Shown: positions 57,348 to 64,000 of the stretch, one piece after another | Layout of the letters: every line of letters begins with the position of its first letter | Numbering within the stretch: the stretch's first letter is position 1 | DNA from: Rhizobium sp. CF080 | GTDB lineage: Bacteria > Pseudomonadota > Alphaproteobacteria > Rhizobiales > Rhizobiaceae | Direction of reading: 5' to 3' | DNA: 64,000 nt | NCBI RefSeq assembly: GCF_000282095.2 | Contig: NZ_AKKC02000009.1 | Span: 248,001 to 312,000 of the forward strand | The notes under the pieces: generated by a model | Database searches by the model: none | What the model saw: only the letters and a program-made list of their open reading frames with translations | Told to the model about the DNA's origin: nothing | Program-made: the position numbers and the translations under genes

Positions 57348-57643
57348 GCGACGAGGTGCTGACCGAAGCCGGTAGAAAGATCATGGACGCCAGCCCCGTC
57401 TACGGGCCGATGCTGGTGATCCTTGGCCTCGTGATCGTCGCGCTCGTTCTCTGGATCAAGTCGATTTTGAAGGACAAGGACGCGCGGGCAGATGCCCATC
57501 TTGAGGACGTTCGCAAGTACGCCTCGGAGAACGAGACGACCCGTTCGGCCATTGCCGCCAACACTGAGCAGATCCGCGCCAATACGCAGACCATGACAAC
57601 GATGATCGAAGTAATTCGAGAACGGGAAAGGGCGCGCGGATGA
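57344..57643 (+). CDS. Membrane protein with coiled coil (99 aa)
   Basis: One transmembrane helix (YGPMLVILGLVIVALVLWI) and a heptad-rich C-terminus (SENETTRSAIAANTEQIRANTQTM). Could be an antiholin or second holin. ATGA-coupled to both neighbours. Confidence 0.65.
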   Translation: MSDEVLTEAGRKIMDASPVYGPMLVILGLVIVALVLWIKSILKDKDARADAHLEDVRKYASENETTRSAIAANTEQIRANTQTMTTMIEVIRERERARG

Positions 57644-57876
57644 CGCTGACTTCAATCCTCGAGAAAATGTTCATCAAGAAGGTGGATCGCGAGAAGAGCG
57701 CCCTCCGGGATCTGGTTCTCCACGCCGAACGGGCGGAGCTCGAGAGAAATCAAGGCCTTTTGAGGGGAGAGGTCCGGCAATACGAGCAGATCGTCGCGTC
57801 CAGTTCACGCATCATGGACACCATGACGCAAGCCATGATTATGATGGAGACTCCCCGTGGCAGACCAAAAAAATAG
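57640..57876 (+). CDS. Small helical protein (78 aa)
   Basis: MTLTSILEKMFIKKVDREKSALRDLVLHAERAELERNQGLL... is a soluble coiled coil. The Met-rich end (SRIMDTMTQAMIMMETPRG) overlaps the next gene by 20 nt. Unknown function. Confidence 0.6.
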   Translation: MTLTSILEKMFIKKVDREKSALRDLVLHAERAELERNQGLLRGEVRQYEQIVASSSRIMDTMTQAMIMMETPRGRPKK

Positions 57877-58558
57877 TAACCACCTCATGTGGGCGTCAAT
57901 CGGTCTCGGTGCCGGGTATTGGGTTTTGGCTCCTCTGGCTGGAAATCCCCTCCTATCGATCATCTTGTCTATGGCTGTCGGCATCACCTCATGCGTGGCG
58001 CTTTACGAGTATGCGCCGGAGGCGTGGCAGGTGGTCGTGAAACAAAAGCGAAGCGCGGACCCGCGTGGTCGAGGCAGCCACCTCGCGCTTTACGGATTCT
58101 TCCTGTTCTCCTTCGGCTCTGCATTCGCGTGCGCGTATTCCCTGAGCTGGCTCTGGTACGGACAGCCGAACGCATGGATCGGTTCGCCGGCCGCCAACTT
58201 TAGCCGCTTCTGCCACGCCAGCGGCTTTGCACTGATGCAGGCGGGGCCCGCCTTGAAGAAGGAAGGCTTTGTCGTGCGGCCCACCTGGTGGGTGACGGCT
58301 ATCGCGGCCGCACTCCTCGTCCTCCTCGGCTTCTATCTTGGCCTGCAGTTCAAATCGATCGAAGTTTCGGACGTGCGGGAGTGGCAGAGTGTAGTCGCCG
58401 CTAGACCGGTTTGCCCACCGGGGGAGCCCGGGATGATTCCGACCAGCAAGCTCATCCACACCGATTCGGGCCCCTATCAAGATCGCATCGCCCTGCGCCG
58501 CTGCGTCCCTGACGCGGGCGATGACAAGCGCTCCGGATCCCCGGCGTTCAGAGATTAA
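57857..58558 (+). CDS. Polytopic membrane protein (233 aa)
   Basis: It starts GTG (VADQKNSNHLMWASIGLGAGYWVLAPL) with about four hydrophobic helices (13-30, 33-50, 80-100, 150-172) and a hydrophilic C-terminus. Possibly a superinfection-exclusion or lysis-associated membrane protein. No family recognised. Confidence 0.6.
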   Translation: MADQKNSNHLMWASIGLGAGYWVLAPLAGNPLLSIILSMAVGITSCVALYEYAPEAWQVVVKQKRSADPRGRGSHLALYGFFLFSFGSAFACAYSLSWLWYGQPNAWIGSPAANFSRFCHASGFALMQAGPALKKEGFVVRPTWWVTAIAAALLVLLGFYLGLQFKSIEVSDVREWQSVVAARPVCPPGEPGMIPTSKLIHTDSGPYQDRIALRRCVPDAGDDKRSGSPAFRD

Positions 58559-58677
58559 CGTGCTGCGTTCTCGCGACCCGTGGCCTGGGGCGTTGCGGCG
58601 AACGCTTGCTCTCGGCGTGATCCACCGCGCCGAGGGCGCTTCTTTCCCAGCATTTCAACATCTCAAGGAGTAATTCC

Positions 58678-59007
58678 ATGGCCCTCTCTGGCTGCCACAT
58701 CGTATGCGCTTACGCAGGCTCTCTCGCGCCGCAGGAGCGGGGCGTCGCCATTCTCGGTCGACCACTCTGGTCTGAAACTCTGACGGCCGGCGGCTCCGCC
58801 AGTGCCAAGGCAGCTCCGGGCGCTGATCCGTACGGCAAGCGCGGCCAGGCGGTCATTCATTATCGCGCAGTGGTCGACGGCTACCTCATCATCGACAAGG
58901 CTCCGAGTGCCGGAAACGCCACGCAATCGCGCGTGGTGGCGCCGGCGGGGGAGATGCTTACCGTCTACGTGGACGAGGGCGACAAGGCGTTGTTTGTAGG
59001 AGCGTGA
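58678..59007 (+). CDS. Late accessory protein of unknown function (109 aa)
   Basis: MALSGCHIVCAYAGSLAPQERGVAILGRPLWSETL... VVAPAGEMLTVYVDEGDKALFVGA. A beta-rich small protein that might be a fibre or virion accessory; AAGGAG lies before the ATG. It precedes the SGNH-like gene by one base. Confidence 0.65.
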   Translation: MALSGCHIVCAYAGSLAPQERGVAILGRPLWSETLTAGGSASAKAAPGADPYGKRGQAVIHYRAVVDGYLIIDKAPSAGNATQSRVVAPAGEMLTVYVDEGDKALFVGA

Positions 59008-59008
59008 T

Positions 59009-60265
59009 ATGCAGCTGCGAAAATCACTTAGCGGGCTTGGCTCGCTCAAAGGGTTACCGTCACTCGCCGCCCACGTCTCGAAGGGCGGCGGGGGCCGAGT
59101 GCTTCGTATCGCGGCCACGCTCGGCCGTATCTCTGGCACGAACGTCGATGGCGGCAACGATGGCACCAACACCCAGCACATCAGCCGCAACGTCCATCGG
59201 ACAGGCAAGTACGCCGTATCAGGTTTAAGGCTGGTTGCTGGTAACGTGAAGCTGCCGGGAGTTTCGCCTTTTGGTGAGTTGGGCGTCGGAAACGCCGTGA
59301 CCTATCAGAGCGAGATCGAGCTTGCGGGCGTCAACACCGTCGCCAAGTGGGGCGGCGCCAACTCGCTCTCCGTGCCCGACAAGTCCATCGGTATTTCCGA
59401 CCCGATTATGGACCTGCCGGCCGGGCAGGTGTTCTACACGCGCCACTGGACAGCTGTTGCCGACGCGACCAAGAATTGGCCCCGTGCACAGTCCATCAGT
59501 GCAAATGGGCAGCGCGCCATCAAGGGAACCGATCTATCCTCGTATTTCAGCGGGACGGGCACGCTTGTCGGCGGCACGACAGACGCTCCACACCCGCCGC
59601 TCGCTCTGCTCGGCATGGTCCCGCGAGATTCCGTCGCGGTCGCCTACACCGGCACGAGCATCGAGGATGGCAACGGCGACCTCACTACTCTCTCTCCTGA
59701 CGGTGCCGTGGCGTATATCGGCCGGGGTCTTGAGAACGTCAACGGGTTCAACCTGCCTTCGTGCAAGATGTCGCGCGGCGGCGAAAACCTGCAAGGGCTG
59801 GCCGATCCAGTCAGCGGCGCCATCCGACGATCGATGCTGCAGTATGCGACCCACTTCATCTGCGGCTCGCCCACGAACGACATGCTGGTTTCGCTCGCAA
59901 GAACGATCGCTGCCATCCAGCAGGACTTCATGACGGTGTGGATGGACGCCTGGTCGAAGGGAGTGCAGGAAATCTGGCAGGTCAACATCATTCCTCGGAC
60001 CAACAGCAGCAACGTCCCGCTGACCAACTACGAGGCAAATGGAACGTCTCATCGTGATGTTCTGAACAATTGGTTCGTCAACGAGTGCGTCAATAACGGC
60101 TGGATCACCGGCGTCATCAACTTTGCTGCCGACTGCGAAGATCCCGTAACGCGTGGAACGTGGAAGGCGGGCTTTACGAGTGACTGGACTCACCCGCTGG
60201 ACCAGGCTCACACGCTTGGCGCCGCCCGCGTGAACGCCATAGCTTCCAACTGGACCGCGCACTAA
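59009..60265 (+). CDS. SGNH-hydrolase-like protein (418 aa)
   Basis: The C-terminal 210 residues keep an SGNH order: GTSIEDG (215-221, Ser217), SRGGEN (255-260), SPTND (287-291, the GxND block) and DWTHP (392-396, Asp/His). In block I the usual Asp before Ser is Thr. The N-terminal 200 residues may attach to the virion. A virion esterase acting on acetylated surface polysaccharide is likely but unproven. Confidence 0.65.
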   Translation: MQLRKSLSGLGSLKGLPSLAAHVSKGGGGRVLRIAATLGRISGTNVDGGNDGTNTQHISRNVHRTGKYAVSGLRLVAGNVKLPGVSPFGELGVGNAVTYQSEIELAGVNTVAKWGGANSLSVPDKSIGISDPIMDLPAGQVFYTRHWTAVADATKNWPRAQSISANGQRAIKGTDLSSYFSGTGTLVGGTTDAPHPPLALLGMVPRDSVAVAYTGTSIEDGNGDLTTLSPDGAVAYIGRGLENVNGFNLPSCKMSRGGENLQGLADPVSGAIRRSMLQYATHFICGSPTNDMLVSLARTIAAIQQDFMTVWMDAWSKGVQEIWQVNIIPRTNSSNVPLTNYEANGTSHRDVLNNWFVNECVNNGWITGVINFAADCEDPVTRGTWKAGFTSDWTHPLDQAHTLGAARVNAIASNWTAH

Positions 60266-60318
60266 CACCCCACCGCCCCATCATCGGATGCCGCCACGAT
60301 CCCCTCCAGGCGGACCTG

Positions 60319-60353
60319 AGCCCCGTAGCCTTAACCGGCTGCGGGGCTTTTTT
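60319..60353 (+). terminator. Terminator closing the rightward late region
   Basis: AGCCCCGTAGCC / GGCTGCGGGGCT stem then TTTTTT. It abuts the stop of the convergent nuclease gene. Confidence 0.85.
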
Positions 60354-60719
60354 CTATTTGCACCAGTCGTTCTTGCTACCGGGCCGCCATTCACGCGCGG
60401 TACCGTCTCTCAACAGGATCTGCCCAATCTCCCGCCCGTCCGGCAGATACAGGTTGACCAACGGGCGGTCGAAATCATCTATGCCCTTTGCCTCGATCTT
60501 GATCCGTTTGTCTCGGATGAGATCGGCCAGGTGGCGCTTGGCGATAAGAGCCAGCTTGCGCTCCTTCTCGCATTTCGCATGGATGCCAACTTCAGGTGTG
60601 TCTATGCCCCGGACATCAACGACGCCATGTCCGAGAAGGCGCATGTTCTGGCCGTCGCATTTCACGGTATCGCCGTCCACGGCGGTCAGCGACGCGCAGA
60701 TGATCATCGCCCCTATCAT
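60354..60719 (-). CDS. Staphylococcal-nuclease-like thermonuclease (121 aa)
   Basis: LTAVDGDTVKCDGQNMRLLGH, VRGIDTPEVG and DDFDRPLVNLYLPDGREIGQILLRDGTARE are the SNase pattern, including the D-G-D, Arg and G-R/P motifs. A hydrophobic start (MIGAMIICASL) may be a signal peptide. ATGA-coupled to the upstream gene. Confidence 0.85.
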   Translation of the reverse strand: MIGAMIICASLTAVDGDTVKCDGQNMRLLGHGVVDVRGIDTPEVGIHAKCEKERKLALIAKRHLADLIRDKRIKIEAKGIDDFDRPLVNLYLPDGREIGQILLRDGTAREWRPGSKNDWCK

Positions 60720-61009
60720 TCCCCCACCCTTATTTCTGTTTTCTGCCGCACCTGCATGCCGCGATACGTCTCGGGCCGATGCTCCATGCAAAACCAGTCG
60801 GTCTTGGACTTATCGCGCTCGAACCCGAAGCCTCCCCATTTCGAGCAGCCCGGATGCTCGCACCAGTGCTCGAAATGCACCGGGGCGGCGGGATGGGTTG
60901 CTGTGCGTTCGTCGCTCACGTCATTTTCTCCAACATTTCCATAGGTCAGCATAACAGCGTCACCTGTGGTGAGGCTTTTCACTGGCTTACCATTCTCGCT
61001 CGTCTTCAT
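60716..61009 (-). CDS. Zinc-ribbon-like protein (97 aa)
   Basis: WCEHPGCSKWGGFGFERDKSKTDWFCMEHRPETYRG contains CxxxxC...CxxH, a probable zinc-binding site found in small phage/rhizobial proteins. Start ATG 61009 is preferred; 61045 would overlap the upstream gene by 59 nt. Confidence 0.6.
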   Translation of the reverse strand: MKTSENGKPVKSLTTGDAVMLTYGNVGENDVSDERTATHPAAPVHFEHWCEHPGCSKWGGFGFERDKSKTDWFCMEHRPETYRGMQVRQKTEIRVGE

Positions 61010-61454
61010 ACCGACAGTTCGAGATGCCATGTGCGCTGCCAGCATCTCCGAAACCGCCGCCTTGATGCTCGTTCTGAGATATGATGAGGGCCCGTTTTGT
61101 CACGGTGAATTTTCTGAGCAACGCGCGGGTGATGTCGCGGGCCGCCTCGCTGCGGGCGACGTCCCATTCAGCCTTGCTCGTCCAGCGCCTGGCGTCGTCG
61201 TCGTCAATGTCGAAGAGTGCCGTAAAGACGGTCAGGTAGACGTCGCTGAAGCCCGCGGGCTCGCCGTTCCCGATATCCCAGAAGAAGGAAAAAGGATCGA
61301 AGGTGCGATCCATGATTTTGCGCGCTATCGCGTGAATGTCGCCGGCGTGCCTCCTTTGCGAGCGCCCGGTTCCTGCGAAGGCATTGAGGTAGGGGCGATC
61401 GATGCAGGCTATACGATGGGCGATGGCGGATCTTAGTTCTCTGGCGATATCCAT
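60987..61454 (-). CDS. Hypothetical protein (155 aa)
   Basis: MDIARELRSAIAHRIACIDRPYLNAFAGTGRSQRRHAGDI... contains FFWDIGNGEPAGFSDVYLTVFTALFDIDDDDARRW. No family recognised. It lies in a leftward operon with the nuclease. Confidence 0.6.
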   Translation of the reverse strand: MDIARELRSAIAHRIACIDRPYLNAFAGTGRSQRRHAGDIHAIARKIMDRTFDPFSFFWDIGNGEPAGFSDVYLTVFTALFDIDDDDARRWTSKAEWDVARSEAARDITRALLRKFTVTKRALIISQNEHQGGGFGDAGSAHGISNCRYEDEREW

Positions 61455-61558
61455 GGCGGTGACCTCGTATTGATAATGAGCGCCGCCGCCAAGCGCGTTC
61501 TTTAAATGTTCTGGTTTTGTGGGAGAGTCAATCACCCATGCTGAGCTGATCCACAAGG

Positions 61559-62005
61559 TCAGCGCACGTCGAAGCCGAGGACCCTGAATTGCCAGACGCC
61601 GTCTTCGAAATATTTCGTCACGCCACTGATCGGCGGGATGCCGTCGTGTCTTAGCTTCTCCTGCTGAAGCTGCAGCGCTTGGTCGGGGCTGTCGCAGTCT
61701 GGCCATCCCGCTATCGCTTGCGGGTAGACATCGTCAGGGTGCCCGCTGGGGACGCCACTCTCCCAGACTATCAGCCCGACCCTTTCGTTTTGGTCATGTG
61801 CGACTTCGACACGGGAAACGGTTGGCCACTCAACGTCGCCCTGGCGGCCGAAGATGGGGGCGGAAAAGACTTCAAAGGCCTCTGGGCCGCCAAACTGTTC
61901 CATCAGATCGATGAGCCTTGGCGATGGCGCCATTTCTCGCTCAAGAGGCGGCCAAAAATACTGGATGTCTTCGTCCAGATCGATGACTTCTAAAATATCG
62001 ACCAT
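61559..62005 (-). CDS. Hypothetical acidic protein (148 aa)
   Basis: MVDILEVIDLDEDIQYFWPPLEREMAPSPRLIDLMEQFGG... ends VWQFRVLGFDVR. GAGAGAACTG precedes the ATG. No domain recognised; it follows the SRAP gene by 13 nt. Confidence 0.6.
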   Translation of the reverse strand: MVDILEVIDLDEDIQYFWPPLEREMAPSPRLIDLMEQFGGPEAFEVFSAPIFGRQGDVEWPTVSRVEVAHDQNERVGLIVWESGVPSGHPDDVYPQAIAGWPDCDSPDQALQLQQEKLRHDGIPPISGVTKYFEDGVWQFRVLGFDVR

Positions 62006-62018
62006 CAGTTCTCTCCCG

Positions 62019-62687
62019 TCAAAGCGGGTTAATCGCCATCGCTTCCTGGAACTTCGAGCTGTTCACGTCCCGGCTGACCCGGTGGAATTGGAGCAGGTTG
62101 TCGAGATGGTGCTTGAGCAGCTCGGTGGCCTGCGGAACGGCCGTCCCGGCGGAGAGCCAGTCGTCATAATATTCCGGGTCGAGGATAACTGGCTGCCGGC
62201 TGTGCAACTGCTTCATCGGCTCCTCCGCCTCGGCCGTCAGGATCGTGCAGCTCGTGATGCCAAGCGCCTCGTTGTGCGCCCACAGGCCGGCGAATGAGAA
62301 GGGCGCCTCACCTGGTTGAAAGATAAACCATGGATCTTTCTTCCCGTCCTCTGGCGATACGGTCCATTCGTAAAAGCCATCGGCTGGTATCAGGCAGCGG
62401 CGCATTTTGAAGGCATCGCGAAACGCGGGCGTCGTTGGCGCGGTCTCGCTCCGGGCATTGAAAAGGGTCGCCTTCGGTATCTCCTTGGCCCAATGAGGCA
62501 CAAGCCACCAGCGGCCTTCATCGACCACTTGGTTGCCCTCTTTGTCGTGACGGACGAACAGCACGTTCTGGGTCGGCGCGATGTTGTATCGTGGTTCGGT
62601 GTTGCGCCCGCGGTCATTATCTAGCCTCAGGCGGTAAAGCCGATGGACTTCCGACCAAGGAAGGTGATGGGTAAAGCGGCCGCACAT
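62019..62687 (-). CDS. SRAP/YedK abasic-site crosslinking protein (222 aa)
   Basis: MCGRFTHHLPWSEVHRLYRL has the invariant Cys2 that forms a thiazolidine with abasic sites; NARSETAPTTPAFRDAF and RCLIPADGFYEW are the conserved Asn/Arg and Glu regions. It shields abasic sites in single-stranded DNA. Divergent from the ligase gene, it makes a small DNA-repair pair. Confidence 0.93.
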   Translation of the reverse strand: MCGRFTHHLPWSEVHRLYRLRLDNDRGRNTEPRYNIAPTQNVLFVRHDKEGNQVVDEGRWWLVPHWAKEIPKATLFNARSETAPTTPAFRDAFKMRRCLIPADGFYEWTVSPEDGKKDPWFIFQPGEAPFSFAGLWAHNEALGITSCTILTAEAEEPMKQLHSRQPVILDPEYYDDWLSAGTAVPQATELLKHHLDNLLQFHRVSRDVNSSKFQEAMAINPL

Positions 62688-62754
62688 CGGTCTCTCCTCC
62701 TGCTCGACAAACGGCGATACCGTATATTAAGCATCCTCTGATGCAATACGGGAC

Positions 62755-63810
62755 ATGTCCAAGCGCCCGCGCAAGCCTTCGAAGCCGTTGCTCATAGACG
62801 AGAACCTGCCCCTGCAGAGCCGGCGGGTTCGCCGCCGTGATCCAGAGCAGCCGCATCTTCCCTTCGATCCCATGCCCGATCGTGTGGAACCGTGCCTGGC
62901 GTTGCTGAAGAGCAAGCCGCCCCAGGGTGACGAGTGGTCCTACGAGATCAAATGGGACGGATATCGGATCGCGGTGCATATCGAGCCCAACCGGATCCGC
63001 ATCATCACCCGCGGCGGCCATGATTGGACGCATCGTTTTCCTGGAATCGCTGATGCCGCAAAGGCGCTTGGCCCCGTCACGATGATCCTCGACGGGGAGG
63101 CGGTCATGCTCGACGAGCAGGGCCGGTCGGATTTCGGTCTGCTGCAGAAGTCCTTGGGCGCTTCGGGCAAGGCGGCCGGCAAGCTGCCGTCTCGGGATTC
63201 GATCCTCTATGCCTTCGATCTCCTCTACCTCGACGGACACGATCTGCGTGGGCTGGAATACTCCGCTCGCCGGCATCTGCTCGAAGATGCTCTGGATGAG
63301 CCAGGCGGGACGATCAGGGTCTCGGAAGAGTTCAACGCCGACCCGGATGATCTTCTCGCCCACGCATGCAGGCTGGGCTTGGAAGGGATCATCGCCAAGC
63401 ATCGCGACCGGCCATACCGGTCCGGCCGTACGGGCGACTGGCTGAAGATCAAGTGCATCCAGAGCGACAGCTTCGCGATCATCGGCTACGAGCCGTCAAC
63501 GGCGCTTCCCGGCGCAATCGCCAGCCTTCTGCTAGGCGCCCGGTACCGCGACGGCTACAAGTACGTCGGCAGTGTCGGGACCGGCTTCAAGCATGACGAG
63601 GCTCGACGGCTGAAGAAGATGCTCGACAAAATCAAGACGAGGCTGCCGGTTGACAAGGTCCCGGGCAAAAACCTGGTGATGACCGGGCCGATGTATGTCG
63701 CGGAAATTGAATACCGCGCATGGACGAATGACGGGAAGCTCCGCCATGCTTCGTTCAAGGGGTTGCGCGATCCTGACGACGTCTCGGAGATTTACCGGCT
63801 CCCGGGCTGA
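62755..63810 (+). CDS. ATP-dependent DNA ligase, LigD-ligase-domain type (351 aa)
   Basis: YEIKWDGYR (Lys66, the adenylation site), RFPGIADAAKAL, LDGEAVMLDEQGRSDFGLLQ, LYAFDLLYLDGHDLRG, LEGIIAKHRDRPYRSGRTGDWLKIKC are ligase motifs I-V of LigD/LigC proteins, followed by an OB fold. There are no polymerase or nuclease domains. Such stand-alone ligases are common on rhizobial chromosomes and plasmids and work with Ku in end joining. Confidence 0.92.
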   Translation: MSKRPRKPSKPLLIDENLPLQSRRVRRRDPEQPHLPFDPMPDRVEPCLALLKSKPPQGDEWSYEIKWDGYRIAVHIEPNRIRIITRGGHDWTHRFPGIADAAKALGPVTMILDGEAVMLDEQGRSDFGLLQKSLGASGKAAGKLPSRDSILYAFDLLYLDGHDLRGLEYSARRHLLEDALDEPGGTIRVSEEFNADPDDLLAHACRLGLEGIIAKHRDRPYRSGRTGDWLKIKCIQSDSFAIIGYEPSTALPGAIASLLLGARYRDGYKYVGSVGTGFKHDEARRLKKMLDKIKTRLPVDKVPGKNLVMTGPMYVAEIEYRAWTNDGKLRHASFKGLRDPDDVSEIYRLPG

Positions 63811-64000
63811 AAGTTCGAGAAATCGCAGCTCTAAAAATGGGGTGAAGTGCCTGCCAGCCATGCGCCTGCCGACGCTTGTCTTTTCACCCTCTGATCGTTG
63901 AGCAACCCCATCTTTCTCAGTTTAATTTCGATCATTTGCTTTGAAGCCTCAAACTCTATCGACAGCAGTGTGAGAAACTTGTAATACACCAACAAGTTAT
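63811..64000. other. Right-end intergenic sequence
   Basis: No gene or clear hairpin terminator. The last 100 bases are AT-richer, which could be a promoter region or host/element junction. Nothing firm. Confidence 0.3.

Noticed and set aside
62688..62754. ATACCGTAT and AATACGG between SRAP and ligase genes as further repressor operators
   Set aside because: They lack the 3-bp spacer or the second arm of ATACG-N3-CGTAT.
1..64000. CRISPR array, integrase, transposase
   Set aside because: I looked for regularly spaced repeats and for the usual recombinase motifs and found none.

Overview
The window looks like most of a temperate phage genome (prophage or phage-plasmid) from a member of the Rhizobiales. 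The DNA is GC-rich. It carries an alphaproteobacterial DUF1640-type protein, a DUF6894-like protein and a stand-alone LigD-type ligase, and most of its small genes are of the rhizobial-phage kind. No integrase, attachment site or tRNA was seen. The left end cuts a gene, so the element continues leftwards. The right end (after about 62 kb) may be element cargo or host DNA.

Layout. (1) 1-1.2 kb: a leftward operon ending in an SMC/RecN-like ATPase, driven by a near-consensus promoter whose -10 is covered by an operator. (2) 1.9-3.0 kb: the lysogeny switch, a LexA/CI-type S24 repressor diverging from a Cro-like gene. Operators of the form ATACG-N3-CGTAT lie here, at the leftward promoter at 1.23 kb and at a distant promoter at 28.64 kb. 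(3) 2.7-10.5 kb: a rightward early operon with HTH proteins, an RMF/CrpP-like protein, HNH nuclease, two DNA methyltransferases, a RuvC-like nuclease, CHC2/Toprim primase and DnaB helicase. (4) 10.4-28.6 kb: a long leftward early cluster with a DUF4942-type methyltransferase, DnaN clamp, VWA-like metallopeptidase/MoxR ATPase/DUF3150 trio and many small proteins. An AT-rich rightward cassette (13.1-14.7 kb) interrupts it.

(5) 28.7-29.5 kb: an 870-base gene-free region with a nested hairpin and five copies of a 10-mer, a candidate packaging or origin region. (6) 29.5-38.2 kb: lambda-like head genes (GpA terminase, gpW, GpB portal, protease-capsid fusion, DUF2190). (7) 38.2-55.5 kb: P2-like contractile tail genes in the order V, W, J, I, fibres, sheath, tube, E/E', T, U, D, X. 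(8) 55.5-58.6 kb: lysis genes (muramidase, LLH-type holin, overlapping spanin pair). (9) 58.7-60.3 kb: an SGNH-like protein. (10) 60.4-62.7 kb: leftward accessory genes including a nuclease and an SRAP protein. (11) 62.8-63.8 kb: an ATP-dependent DNA ligase.

The most interesting signals are in the leftward cluster. Twelve copies of a short palindrome sit 14-19 nt upstream of start codons, just before the Shine-Dalgarno sequence, and nowhere else that I could find. The leader from the 28.64 kb promoter holds an arginine-rich 31-codon ORF, two boxA-like octamers and a perfect 6-bp hairpin with a GAAAA loop, followed by tandem terminators. This is the layout of a lambda nutL/N antitermination module. 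The same cluster encodes about nine diverged copies of an unrecognised small protein family. Elsewhere there is a T_TTT_TTC frameshift site for tail chaperones, a nested start inside the protease-capsid fusion, and an FkbM methyltransferase inserted beside a relic of a fibre-assembly gene.
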